Below, one piece after another: positions 1-10,183 of a stretch of 19,297 nt of DNA. The notes under the pieces are model-generated. The model made no database searches and was not told the DNA's origin. It worked only from the letters and a program-made list of their open reading frames with translations. A program made the position numbers and the translations under genes. Origin of the DNA: UBA4615 sp044371545. GTDB lineage: Bacteria; Pseudomonadota; Gammaproteobacteria; Burkholderiales; Burkholderiaceae_E. Position 1 is the first letter of the stretch. Each line of letters starts with the position of its first letter. Location: the NCBI GenBank assembly GCA_044371545.1, contig JBILTM010000091.1, positions 1-19,297 on the forward strand, written 5' to 3'.

Positions 1-40
1 CCGTCGTGGCCGGCGCCGCATGCGGCACCGCCGTCGTTCA
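1..40 (-). CDS. Possible 5' end of the next operon gene (partial, doubtful)
   Basis: An ATG at 40..38 opens a frame that runs off the left edge of the window (first residues MNDGGAACGAGHD). The usual gene after rplT in this operon is pheS, the phenylalanyl-tRNA synthetase alpha chain. These residues do not resemble the PheS N-terminus I know, and only a weak GGACGG lies upstream. The stretch may simply be intergenic. Confidence 0.15.
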
Positions 41-51
41 TCGCGTCCGTC

Positions 52-87
52 CGGGCCGCGCCGTGCGCCATCGCTGCAGGCGGCCCG
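52..87. repeat. GC-rich inverted repeat downstream of rplT
   Basis: CGGGCCGC at 52-59 and GCGGCCCG at 80-87 are perfect 8-bp inverted arms separated by 20 nt. They lie 15-50 nt beyond the rplT stop codon. A second palindrome, GCCGCATGCGGC, sits at 15-26. No T-tract follows on the minus strand, so this is a possible processing or pausing hairpin rather than a proven intrinsic terminator. Confidence 0.35.
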
Positions 88-102
88 TCCGGTTCGCTGC
101 GA

Positions 103-462
103 TCAGGCGCCGATCTGGGCCTTCACCCGGGCGACGATCGCCGCGAACGCCGGCTTGTCGTTGACCGCCAGCTCGGCCAGCACCTTGCGGTCCAGGCCGA
201 TCGCCGTCTTGTTCAGGCCGGCGATGAAGCGGCTGTAGGTGATGCCGTGCTCGCGCGCCGCGGCGTTGATCCGGGCGATCCACAGCGAGCGGAACACGCG
301 CTTGCGGTTGCGCCGGTCGCGATACGCGTACTGGCCGGCACGCATGACCGCCTGCTTGGCGATCCGGTAGACGTTGTTGCGGCGGCCGCGATAGCCCTTG
401 GCCAGCGCGATGATCTTCTTGTGACGAGCGCGGGCGGTGACGCCACGTTTCACGCGGGGCAT
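103..462 (-). CDS. rplT: 50S ribosomal protein L20
   Basis: A 119-residue basic protein of the usual L20 length. It begins MPRVKRGVTARARHKKII and contains the typical helices GRRNNVYRIAKQAVMRAGQYAYRDRRNRKR and LWIARINAAAREHGITYSRFI. L20 binds 23S rRNA and is needed early in assembly of the large subunit. In enterobacteria and Bacillus it also represses translation of its own operon. The ATG is preceded by AGGGGAG and lies 12 nt after the rpmI stop, so the two genes are cotranscribed and probably translationally linked. It is the last certain gene of the thrS-infC-rpmI-rplT group here. Confidence 0.98.
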   Translation of the reverse strand: MPRVKRGVTARARHKKIIALAKGYRGRRNNVYRIAKQAVMRAGQYAYRDRRNRKRVFRSLWIARINAAAREHGITYSRFIAGLNKTAIGLDRKVLAELAVNDKPAFAAIVARVKAQIGA

Positions 463-474
463 GTCGGTCTCCCC

Positions 475-672
475 TTACGCGTACGGCATCATGGTCCGGA
501 CGCTCACGACGTCGGACTCATGGACCTGGGTGGCACCGCGAAGCTGACGCTTGTTCTTGGTCGTCTTCTTGGTGAGGATGTGGCGCTTGAACGCCTGACC
601 GCGCTTGATCGAGCCGCTCGCGCGGACCCGGAAGCGCTTCGCGGCGCTCTTCTTGGTCTTCATCTTGGGCAT
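475..672 (-). CDS. rpmI: 50S ribosomal protein L35
   Basis: A 65-residue, lysine/arginine-rich protein beginning MPKMKTKKSAAKRFRVRASG, the hallmark of bacterial L35, and of normal family length. The block KRGQAFKRHILTKKTTKNKRQLRG follows. The ATG has GGAG six nt upstream. L35 is a large-subunit protein, always paired with L20 as here. The 146-nt spacer from infC is long for this operon. In other bacteria the equivalent spacer carries the L20-binding translational operator. Confidence 0.98.
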   Translation of the reverse strand: MPKMKTKKSAAKRFRVRASGSIKRGQAFKRHILTKKTTKNKRQLRGATQVHESDVVSVRTMMPYA

Positions 673-818
673 GACTGCTCCGATGTGACACCCCTGCCAG
701 GTGGCCGGCCTGCTCGCAGGGAGCGGTCGACGCTTGGCTGACCCGAGGGGCTTCTTCTCCCGGGACCGCCACTGGAGCGACCCGGAGAACCTGCAACTAT
801 AGCAGAAGAATCAGCGGC
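673..818 (-). promoter_or_regulatory. infC-rpmI spacer, candidate L20 operator
   Basis: A 146-nt untranslated spacer between infC and rpmI. On the minus strand it contains CCCGGG and a CCUCGGG partner around an AGAAGAAG loop (about 740-765), forming a 6-bp stem with one G-U pair. In E. coli and Bacillus, L20 represses rpmI-rplT by binding RNA in the corresponding region. Position and length fit such a site, but I cannot show the L20-binding fold from sequence alone. Confidence 0.3.
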
Positions 819-1352
819 TTACTTCTTCTTCTTCGGCGCGATGATCATGATCATCTGCCGGCCCTCGAGCTTGGGCATCGACTCGACCTGCCCGACCCCT
901 TCGAGGTCGGTGCGGATCCGCTCGAGCAGGCGCACCCCGAACTCCTGGTGGGCCATCTCGCGACCCCGGAAGCGCAGCGTGATCTTCGCCTTGTCGCCTT
1001 CGTCCAGGAACCGGTGCAGGTTCCGGAGCTTGACGTTGTAGTCGTTGTCGTCGGTGCCGGGCCGGAACTTGACTTCCTTGACCTGGATGATCTTCTGCTT
1101 GGCCCGGGCCTCGGCGGCGCGCTTCTGTTCCTGGTACTTGAACTTGCCGTAGTCCATCAGCCGCGCCACGGGCGGCTGTGCGGTCGGCGCGATCTCCACC
1201 AGGTCCACGTCGGCCTCTTCGGCCATCCGCATCGCCTCCCGCGTCGGGACGATGCCCAGCGGCTGGTTGTCGATGCCCATCAGGCGCAGTTCAGGGACGT
1301 TGATCTCGCCGTTGATGCGGTGTCCGCGGTCCCGTTCGTTCGCAGTAGCTAT
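819..1352 (-). CDS. infC: Translation initiation factor IF-3 (ATA start)
   Basis: This 177-residue IF-3 prevents premature subunit joining and checks start codon-initiator tRNA pairing. Only the last 153 residues follow an ordinary ATG (1280). The open frame continues upstream through HRINGEINVPELRL, the conserved start of the IF-3 N-domain, so the ATG at 1280 is internal. The first workable codon is ATA at 1352..1350, with GGAG at 1364..1361 eight nt upstream and an in-frame TGA a few codons before. Non-AUG starts (AUU, AUC, AUA) in infC are well known and let IF-3 repress its own synthesis. The lysine-rich linker (YQEQKRAAEARAKQK) and the C-domain ending in KKKK are intact. The gene follows thrS by 100 nt. 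Confidence 0.95.
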   Translation of the reverse strand: MATANERDRGHRINGEINVPELRLMGIDNQPLGIVPTREAMRMAEEADVDLVEIAPTAQPPVARLMDYGKFKYQEQKRAAEARAKQKIIQVKEVKFRPGTDDNDYNVKLRNLHRFLDEGDKAKITLRFRGREMAHQEFGVRLLERIRTDLEGVGQVESMPKLEGRQMIMIIAPKKKK

Positions 1353-1388
1353 GCTGTCATCTCCGTCAGTGGAATCTCACGCCGACAC

Positions 1389-1404
1389 GCCGGGAAGGCC
1401 CGGC
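1389..1404. repeat. Short inverted repeat in the thrS-infC gap
   Basis: GCCGGG (1389-1394) and CCCGGC (1399-1404) are perfect 6-bp arms around AAGG, inside the 100-nt thrS-infC gap and about 37 nt before the infC start. There is no T-tract. It could modulate infC initiation or RNA processing, but it may be chance in DNA this rich in GC. Confidence 0.25.
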
Positions 1405-1452
1405 AAGGCAGAAAGCCGGCGACCCGCACCCGACCCGCCCGGAAGCTGCACT

Positions 1453-3360
1453 TCACTTCCGTTGGACGACGTCTTCGGCGAGGCGCCGGCTGAACGCGTC
1501 GACGGGCATCGGGCCCAGATCGACGCCTCCGCGCGCGCGTACGGCGACCTGCCCAGCCTGCCGCTCCTTCTCCCCGACGACGAGGAGATACGGAACCTTC
1601 TGCAGGCTGTGCTCGCGGATCTTATACGCGATCTTTTCGTTCCGCAAATCGGACTGGACCCTAAATCCTTGTTTTTTCAGCGCTTGTGCAACGTCACGGG
1701 CGTAGTCGGCGTGTGCTTCCGTGATGCTCGCGACCACCGCCTGCACCGGCGCGAGCCACGCCGGGAACGCGCCCGCGTGGTTCTCGATCAGGATGCCGAT
1801 GAAGCGTTCGAGCGAGCCGACCACCGCCCGGTGCAGCATCACCGGGTGGCGGCGCGAGTTGTCCTCGGCGACGTACTCGGCGCCCAGCCGGTGCGCGGTG
1901 TTGAAGTCGACCTGCATCGTGCCGCACTGCCAGTGGCGCCCGAGCGCGTCCTTCAGCGTGTACTCGATCTTCGGGCCGTAGAAGGCGCCGTCGCCCGGGG
2001 CGATCTCGAACGCGACGCCCGAGCGGCGCAGCGCCTCCATCACCGCGTGCTCCGCCTTGTCCCAGAGCTCGTCGGAGCCGACGCGCTTCTCGGGGCGCGT
2101 GGCGACCTTGTAGAGGATGTCGGTGAAGCCGAAGTCGCGGTACACCGCGTGCAGCTGCTCGGTGTACTTCACGCACTCCTCCAGGATCTGGTCCTCGGTG
2201 CAGAAGATGTGGCCGTCGTCCTGCACGAAGCCGCGCACGCGCATGATCCCGTGCAGCGCGCCCGAGGGCTCGTTGCGGTGGCACGAGCCGAACTCGCCGT
2301 AGCGCAGCGGCAGGTCGCGGTAGCTGCGCAGGTCGGACTTGAAGACCTGCACGTGCCCGGGGCAGTTCATCGGCTTGACCGCGTACGTCCGGTTCTCGGA
2401 CGACGTGGTGAACATGTGGTCCTTGTAGTTCTCCCAGTGACCGGACTGCTCCCACAGCGAGCGGTCGAGGATCATCGGGCAGCGGACCTCCTGGTAGTCG
2501 TGCGCCTCGTAGACGCGACGCATGTACTGCTCGACCTGCTGCCACAGCGCCCAGCCCTTGGGGTGCCAGAACACCATGCCGGGCGCGTCGTCCTGAAGGT
2601 GGAAGAGATCGAGCTGCTTGCCGAGCTTGCGGTGGTCGCGCTTCTCGGCCTCCTCCAGCATGTGAAGGTACGCGTCCTGGTCCTCCTTCCTCGCCCAGGC
2701 CGTGCCGTAGATGCGCTGGAGCATCTCGTTGCGCGAGTCGCCGCGCCAGTAGGCGCCGGCGAGCTTCATCAGCTTGAAGACCTTGAGCTTGCCGGTCGAC
2801 GGCACGTGCGGGCCGCGGCACAGGTCGACGAACGCGCCCTCGCGGTACAGGCCGATCGGCTGGTCGGCCGGGATGCCCGCGATGATCTCCGCCTTGTACC
2901 GCTCGCCGATCGACTCGAAGAACTTCACCGCGTCGTCGCGCTGCCAGACCTCGCGCGTGACGGGTTCGTCCTTCTTCGCGAGCTCGGCCATCTTCTTCTC
3001 GATCGCGGCGAGGTCCTCGGGCGTGAACGGGCGCTTGTACGAGAAGTCGTAGTAGAAGCCGTTGTCGATCACCGGGCCGATCGTGACCTGCGCGTCGGGG
3101 AACAGCTCCTTGACCGCATAGGCGAGCAGGTGCGCCGTCGAGTGACGGATCACGTCGAGGCCGTCGGGATCCTTGTCGGTGACGATCGCGAGCTGCGCGT
3201 CGCGCTCGATCCGGTGCGAGGTGTCGACGAGCGTGCCGTCGACGCGGCCGGCGAGCGCCGCCTTCGCGAGGCCGGGGCCGATCGAGGCGGCCACCTCGTG
3301 CACCGTGGGGGGCGCCGCGAACTCGCGGACCGATCCGTCGGGGAGCGTGATTCTCGTCAC
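1453..3360 (-). CDS. thrS: Threonyl-tRNA synthetase
   Basis: A full-length 635-residue class II synthetase that charges tRNA-Thr. The N-terminal TGS domain (about 1-62) is followed by the editing domain with HSTAH (H73 and H77), which clears mischarged Ser-tRNA. The catalytic core has MNCPGH with the zinc ligand Cys at 333, then QDDGHIF and LHRAVVGSLERF supplying the other two zinc histidines. The C-terminal anticodon-binding domain includes PYLLVVGEKE. The start is GTG at 3360..3358, with AGGA seven nt upstream. It is the first gene of the thrS-infC-rpmI-rplT group and begins only 42 nt after a strong terminator. Confidence 0.98.
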   Translation of the reverse strand: MTRITLPDGSVREFAAPPTVHEVAASIGPGLAKAALAGRVDGTLVDTSHRIERDAQLAIVTDKDPDGLDVIRHSTAHLLAYAVKELFPDAQVTIGPVIDNGFYYDFSYKRPFTPEDLAAIEKKMAELAKKDEPVTREVWQRDDAVKFFESIGERYKAEIIAGIPADQPIGLYREGAFVDLCRGPHVPSTGKLKVFKLMKLAGAYWRGDSRNEMLQRIYGTAWARKEDQDAYLHMLEEAEKRDHRKLGKQLDLFHLQDDAPGMVFWHPKGWALWQQVEQYMRRVYEAHDYQEVRCPMILDRSLWEQSGHWENYKDHMFTTSSENRTYAVKPMNCPGHVQVFKSDLRSYRDLPLRYGEFGSCHRNEPSGALHGIMRVRGFVQDDGHIFCTEDQILEECVKYTEQLHAVYRDFGFTDILYKVATRPEKRVGSDELWDKAEHAVMEALRRSGVAFEIAPGDGAFYGPKIEYTLKDALGRHWQCGTMQVDFNTAHRLGAEYVAEDNSRRHPVMLHRAVVGSLERFIGILIENHAGAFPAWLAPVQAVVASITEAHADYARDVAQALKKQGFRVQSDLRNEKIAYKIREHSLQKVPYLLVVGEKERQAGQVAVRARGGVDLGPMPVDAFSRRLAEDVVQRK

Positions 3361-3402
3361 GATCGCTTCCTGTCTGTGTGGGGCGTCTGGACTGCGCGGG
3401 GC

Positions 3403-3432
3403 AAAAAAAAAGTGCGGACGAGCCGCACTTTT
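3403..3432 (-). terminator. Intrinsic terminator between tRNA-Val and thrS
   Basis: Perfect 10-bp arms AAAAGTGCGG (3408-3417) and CCGCACTTTT (3423-3432) flank a 5-nt loop. On the minus strand the stem is followed by nine T residues (3411 down to 3403), a textbook Rho-independent terminator. On the plus strand only four T follow. It ends tRNA-Val transcription, or acts as an attenuator before thrS. Confidence 0.93.
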
Positions 3433-3532
3433 CGGGGGACGCTGACGCGCGTGCGAACTCGGCCCGGGCCTATCGGGAACGGGTAGTTCGAACGACCGAC
3501 GCGATGCGCTGCATGAGTGTCCCGGTATGTGT

Positions 3533-3609
3533 TGGTAGGCGCGATTGGACTCGAACCAACGACCCCCACCATGTCAAGGTGGTGCTCTAACCAGCTGAGC
3601 TACGCGCCT
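3533..3609 (-). tRNA. tRNA-Val, anticodon GAC
   Basis: A 77-nt cloverleaf read on the minus strand. Acceptor AGGCGCG pairs with CGCGCCT. U8 and A9 are followed by D-stem GCTC/GAGC, anticodon stem CCACC/GGTGG around loop TTGACAT (anticodon GAC), variable region GGGTC, T-stem GTTGG/CCAAT with loop TTCGAGT, discriminator A and an encoded CCA. It reads GUC and GUU codons. It closely matches bacterial tRNA-Val(GAC). It has its own promoter just upstream and a terminator downstream. Confidence 0.97.
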
Positions 3610-3620
3610 GCGAACCCGAG

Positions 3621-3650
3621 ACTATACCAGCACCGCTTCGAGCCTGTCCA
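3621..3650 (-). promoter_or_regulatory. Sigma-70-type promoter of tRNA-Val
   Basis: On the minus strand, TGGACA (3650..3645) lies 18 nt before TATAGT (3626..3621), which is 11 nt before the tRNA 5' end at 3609. Both hexamers are close to consensus and the spacing is acceptable. Location directly ahead of a stable RNA gene supports the call. Confidence 0.7.
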
Positions 3651-3735
3651 ACCGCCCGGCGACAGGCGGCGCGCGCTCGGCTATCCTGCGCCGCATCGCG
3701 CGCGTCGGCGCGCGCCCTGCGAATCGCCCGCCCAC

Positions 3736-4131
3736 GTGGCCACCGAGTCCCCCTTCAAGAGCCGCGGCGGCGTCGCGCGGATCCTCGCCGCGACCCGCTA
3801 CTCGATGCACGGCCTGCGCGCGGCCTGGGCGGGCGAGGCTGCATTCCGCCAGGAGCTCGCGCTGTGCGCGGTGCTGGTGCCGATCGCGCTGTGGCTGCCG
3901 GTGCCGCGGCTCGAGTCGCTGGCGCTCGTGGGCGTCCTCGCGCTGCTGCTGATCGTCGAGCTGCTGAACTCCGCGATCGAGGCGGTGGCCGACCGCGTGG
4001 GCGTCGAGCCCCATCCGCTGTCGAAGCGCGCGAAGGACATCGGCAGCGCCGCGGTGTTCATCGCCCTGGTGCTGGTCGGCACGACCTGGGGCATCGTGCT
4101 GTGGCCGTTCGCGGTGCGCGCGCTGGGCTGA
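3736..4131 (+). CDS. dgkA: Diacylglycerol kinase (DgkA type)
   Basis: A 131-residue integral membrane protein that phosphorylates diacylglycerol to phosphatidate, recycling the lipid released by membrane-derived glucan synthesis. The family signature is plain: VELLNSAIEAVADRV then LSKRAKDIGSAAVF, with the catalytic and metal-binding glutamates. Three membrane spans are visible: LCAVLVPIALWLPV, LALVGVLALLLIVELL and AAVFIALVLVGTTWGIVLW. GTG at 3736 was chosen because no ATG is in frame between the tRNA promoter and the conserved region, and because it gives the usual length. No clear ribosome-binding site is seen. It converges on the ABC permease gene with a 7-nt gap. Confidence 0.93.
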   Translation: MATESPFKSRGGVARILAATRYSMHGLRAAWAGEAAFRQELALCAVLVPIALWLPVPRLESLALVGVLALLLIVELLNSAIEAVADRVGVEPHPLSKRAKDIGSAAVFIALVLVGTTWGIVLWPFAVRALG

Positions 4132-4138
4132 ACGCGGG

Positions 4139-5731
4139 TCAGCCGCGGCGGAAGCTGCGCGCCAGGATGGTCACCGGCAGCAGCCCGACCGCGACGATCG
4201 CGAGCGAGGGCAGCGCGGCCTCGGCGAGGCGCTCGTCGGCGGCGAAGTGGTACGCCACGACCGCGAGGGTGTCGAAATTGAAGGGCCGCAGCACGAGGGT
4301 CGCGGGCAGCTCCTTCAGGCAGTCGACGAAGACCAGCAGCGCGGCGGTCGCGATGCTCGGGCGCAGCAGCGGCCAGTGCACCCGGCGCAGCATCTCGAAG
4401 GGGCCGGCGCCGAGGGTGCGCGCGCTCGCGTCCATCGACGGACTGATGCGCTTGAGCGAGGCCTCCAGGCCGTGCTGCGCGACCGCGAAGAAGCGCACGC
4501 AATACGCGTAGACGACCGCGACCGCGGTGCCGCCGAGCAGGAGCCCCGCGCCGGGCCACAGCGCGGCGAGCCGGTCGATCGCGCCGACCACCGCGAGCAG
4601 GCCCACGCCCAGCACGATGCCTGGCACCGCGTAGCCGGCGCCGGCGACGGTCGCGAGCGCGCCGACCCAGCGCGCGGAGACCTGCCGCACCGCGTAGGCG
4701 AGGCCGAGCGCGAGCGGCACGACGACGAGGACCGCAAGCGCCGACAGCAGCGCGGTGTTCGCGGCCCAGCGCAGCATGCGCGCGTCGAACGCGCCGCCCT
4801 GCCCCCACCAGGCGGACACCAGCAGGATCGTCGGCAGCACGAAGCCGAACACGACCGGCGTCGCGCAGGCGAGCGTCGCCGCCCAGGCCGCGGCACCGTG
4901 CAGCCGGCGCGGGCGAGCGGGTCGCGTCGAGCGACCGTGGAAGGCCATGCGTCCGCGCTGGCGCCGCTCGATCCACACCAGCAGCAGCACCGCGACGAGC
5001 AGCACCAGCGCGAGCCGCGCGGCGGCGCTGCGGTCGCCCAGCCCCTGCCAGGCGCGATAGATGCCCGCCGAGAAGGTGTCCACCGCGAAGAAGTTGACCG
5101 TGCCGAAGTCGGCGAGCGTCTCCATCGTCACCAGCGTGAGGCCGGCGACGACCGCGGGGCGCGCGACCGGCCAGGTCACCCGCCACCAGACCAGCGGCGC
5201 GGGCAGCCCGAGCGAGCGCGCGGCCTCGCCGAGCGATTCGCCGCGCTCGGCGAACGCGTTGCGCGCGAGCATGTAGACGTACGGGTAGAGGGCGAGCGAC
5301 AGGAAGAGCGCGGCACCGGTCAGCGAGCGCACCGGCGGGAACCAGTACTCGCCGATCGACCAGCCGGTGACCGCACGCAGCCAGCCCTGCAGCGGGCCGC
5401 TGGTGTCGAGGAAGTCGGTGTACGCGTAGGCGAGCACGAAGGCCGGCATCGCGAGCGGCAGGATCATGCCGACCTCGAGCACGCGCCGGCCCGGGAACTC
5501 GTAGGCCGCGACGAGCCAGCCGGCGCCCACGCCGAGCAGCAGCACGCCGATCGCCACCTGGACGACCAGCAGCACCGAGGTGAGCGCGTAGCGCGGCAGC
5601 ACCGTCGAGACGAGGTGGGCGAGCGCGTCGGCACCCGCGGGCTGCACCGCGACCCAGGCGAGCGCGAGCATCGGCGCGACGACCGACGCGGCGACGCCGA
5701 CCGCGAGCCAGCCTAGGGGCGAGCGGTTCAT
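4139..5731 (-). CDS. Fe(III)-type ABC transporter permease (FbpB-like)
   Basis: A 530-residue, very hydrophobic protein with about twelve membrane spans, built as two fused permease halves as in FbpB, SfuB and HitB. Two coupling (EAA-type) loops are visible. The first is GESLGEAARSLGLPAPLVWW, before a TWPVARPA segment; the second is SMDASARTLGAGPFEMLRRV, before HWPLLRPS. These loops dock onto the ATPase. The gene is divergent from a matching ATPase gene across an 83-bp region with a Fur-box-like site, which supports iron as substrate. Related permeases carry thiamine, sulfate or phosphonates, so the substrate is an inference. No periplasmic binding protein gene is adjacent. Confidence 0.85.
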   Translation of the reverse strand: MNRSPLGWLAVGVAASVVAPMLALAWVAVQPAGADALAHLVSTVLPRYALTSVLLVVQVAIGVLLLGVGAGWLVAAYEFPGRRVLEVGMILPLAMPAFVLAYAYTDFLDTSGPLQGWLRAVTGWSIGEYWFPPVRSLTGAALFLSLALYPYVYMLARNAFAERGESLGEAARSLGLPAPLVWWRVTWPVARPAVVAGLTLVTMETLADFGTVNFFAVDTFSAGIYRAWQGLGDRSAAARLALVLLVAVLLLVWIERRQRGRMAFHGRSTRPARPRRLHGAAAWAATLACATPVVFGFVLPTILLVSAWWGQGGAFDARMLRWAANTALLSALAVLVVVPLALGLAYAVRQVSARWVGALATVAGAGYAVPGIVLGVGLLAVVGAIDRLAALWPGAGLLLGGTAVAVVYAYCVRFFAVAQHGLEASLKRISPSMDASARTLGAGPFEMLRRVHWPLLRPSIATAALLVFVDCLKELPATLVLRPFNFDTLAVVAYHFAADERLAEAALPSLAIVAVGLLPVTILARSFRRG

Positions 5732-5771
5732 CGCGCGACGTGCGGCGTCGCGGCGCGGCGACGGCTCGGGC

Positions 5772-5777
5772 TACAAT
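5772..5777 (+). promoter_or_regulatory. Candidate -10 element for the ATPase gene
   Basis: TACAAT on the plus strand, 38 nt before the proposed ATG at 5815. It stands out in GC-rich DNA and lies just left of the Fur-like box. No convincing -35 hexamer is visible upstream. Confidence 0.4.
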
Positions 5778-5787
5778 CGTCCATGGG

Positions 5788-5806
5788 GATGAGAATTATA
5801 GGCAAT
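5788..5806. promoter_or_regulatory. Fur-box-like site overlapping a divergent promoter
   Basis: Nineteen bases beginning GATGAGAATTAT match a common Fur consensus (AATGAGAATTATTCTCATT) at 14 of 19 positions, with a near-perfect left half and a degenerate right half. The perfect minus-strand -10 TATAAT (5800..5795), for the permease gene, lies inside it, and the plus-strand TACAAT ends 10 nt to its left. Iron-loaded Fur bound here would block both directions. This AT-rich island is unique in its GC-rich surroundings. Confidence 0.6.
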
Positions 5807-5814
5807 CGCATCTG

Positions 5815-7008
5815 ATGGACCGACTGCCGGGTGTCGTGCTGCAGCGTCCCGTCGACGGCCCGGCCGCCGAGCGGACCGGCTCGCCCTCGCCGGCCGGGGC
5901 GGCGGCCCCGACGCCGGGCACCCCGCCCTCGCTCGAGGTCGACGGGCTGTCGGTCTCCTTCGACGCCGAGGGCGGCCGCGCGCGGGTGCTCGACGGCCTG
6001 TCGTTCGCGCTGCGCGGCGGCGAGATCGGCTGCCTGCTCGGCAGCTCGGGCTGCGGCAAGACCACCGCGCTGCGCGCGGTCGCCGGCTTCGTGACGCCCG
6101 ACGCCGGGCGAGTGCGGATCGCGGGACGGGAGGTCTCGTCGGCCGCGTCGGTGCTGCCGCCCGAGCGGCGCGGCGTCGGCGTGGTGTTCCAGGACTACGC
6201 GCTGTTCCCGCACCTCGACGTCGCCGGCAACCTGGCCTTCGGCCTGCGGCGGCTCGGCGCCGCCGAACGCCGGGCGCGCGTCGCCGAGATGCTCGCGCTG
6301 GTCGGCCTGGAGGGCGCCGGCGAGCGCTTCCCGCACGAACTCTCGGGCGGCCAGCAGCAGCGCGTCGCGCTCGCCCGCGCGCTCGCGCCGGCGCCCGCGC
6401 TGCTGCTGCTCGACGAACCCTTCTCCAACCTCGACCCCGACCTGCGCGAGACGCTGGCACTCGAGCTGCGCGAGATCCTCAAGCGCGCCGGCACGACGAC
6501 GCTGCTTGTCACGCACGACCAGTACGAGGCCTTCGCGCTCGCCGACACCGTCGGCGTGATGGAGCGCGGGCGCATCGCGCAGTGGGACGAGGCCTACCGC
6601 CTGTACCACCACCCCGCCAGCCGCAGCGTCGCCGATTTCGTCGGCATGGGCGTGTTCCTCAGGGGCTGGCTGGTCGAGGAGGCCGGCGGCGCCTCGCTCG
6701 AGGTCGAGCTGGGCGCGCTGCCGATCTCGCATCCGGACGAGCTCGCGAACGCCCGTGCGAACGCCGGTCCCGGCGGCGAGCTCGTCGTGCTGCTGCGACC
6801 GGACGACGTCGTGCACGACGACGCGAGCCCGATCCAGGCGCACGTGCTGCGCAAGGCCTTCCGCGGCGCACAGTTCCTCTACACGCTGGAGCTGCCGAGC
6901 GGCCAGCGTCTGCTCGCGCTGGTGCCGAGCCACCACGACCACCGGATCGGCGAGGCGATCGGCATCCGGTTCGCGGCCGACCACATCGTGACCTTCGCCG
7001 CGCGCTGA
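5815..7008 (+). CDS. Fe(III)-type ABC transporter ATPase (FbpC-like)
   Basis: A 397-residue ATPase. An N-terminal stretch of about 40 residues rich in Pro, Ala and Gly precedes the nucleotide-binding domain. Motifs in order are Walker A GSSGCGKTT, Q-loop FQDYALFPHLDV, signature LSGGQQQR, Walker B LLLLDEPFSNLD and H-loop LVTHD. A C-terminal TOBE-type domain follows, with LVVLLRPDDV and KAFRGAQFLYTLEL. FbpC/SfuC and the related spermidine and molybdate ATPases share this plan. ATG at 5815 gives a normal family length. It overlaps the TGA of a 10-codon ORF (5783-5815) within the leader. Divergent from the permease gene, with which it should form the transporter. Confidence 0.87.
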   Translation: MDRLPGVVLQRPVDGPAAERTGSPSPAGAAAPTPGTPPSLEVDGLSVSFDAEGGRARVLDGLSFALRGGEIGCLLGSSGCGKTTALRAVAGFVTPDAGRVRIAGREVSSAASVLPPERRGVGVVFQDYALFPHLDVAGNLAFGLRRLGAAERRARVAEMLALVGLEGAGERFPHELSGGQQQRVALARALAPAPALLLLDEPFSNLDPDLRETLALELREILKRAGTTTLLVTHDQYEAFALADTVGVMERGRIAQWDEAYRLYHHPASRSVADFVGMGVFLRGWLVEEAGGASLEVELGALPISHPDELANARANAGPGGELVVLLRPDDVVHDDASPIQAHVLRKAFRGAQFLYTLELPSGQRLLALVPSHHDHRIGEAIGIRFAADHIVTFAAR

Positions 7009-7027
7009 CGCGCGGCCGCGCTCACCC

Positions 7028-9970
<2,943 letters not shown>

Positions 9971-10051
9971 GAGGGGCGGGTTTCGGAACCCGGCGAATGC
10001 GGACGCACCGCAACGCCGCGATCCTACGGCATCGCCACGGAGGCCTTTGTG

Positions 10052-10183
10052 ATGGAATTGACCGCATCCTCCGACCCCGCGCGGCGACGCTCGCCCCCGC
10101 GACCCCTCATGCTCCGACGGATGCCGCCCGACCCGACCGCCCTCCCCGCCGCACGCGCCGCGCGAGCGCGCGCCGGCCGATGA
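10052..10183 (+). CDS. 43-residue leader ORF ahead of the CoA-transferase
   Basis: An ATG at 10052 has a perfect GGAGG eight nt upstream (10039-10043), the best ribosome-binding site in this part of the window. The frame encodes an Arg/Pro/Ala-rich 43-residue peptide (MELTASSDPARRRSPPRP...) and its TGA (10181-10183) overlaps the ATG of the next gene in an ATGA junction. The downstream gene has no ribosome-binding site of its own, so this ORF may serve translational coupling. The peptide has no recognised domain and may be non-functional in itself. Confidence 0.45.
   Translation: MELTASSDPARRRSPPRPLMLRRMPPDPTALPAARAARARAGR

Noticed and set aside
819..1280. infC starting at the ATG at 1280
   Set aside because: This would remove the conserved RINGEI start of the IF-3 N-domain; the frame stays open upstream to a well-placed ATA.
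1252..3486. A 744-codon open frame on the plus strand opposite thrS
   Set aside because: It is a shadow produced by high GC content. The minus strand encodes a complete threonyl-tRNA synthetase with all motifs, and the shadow has Arg/Val/Ala-biased, motif-free sequence.
10058..10063. TTGACC as a -35 element for the mct operon
   Set aside because: It lies inside the leader ORF downstream of its ribosome-binding site, and no -10 hexamer occurs at the right distance.
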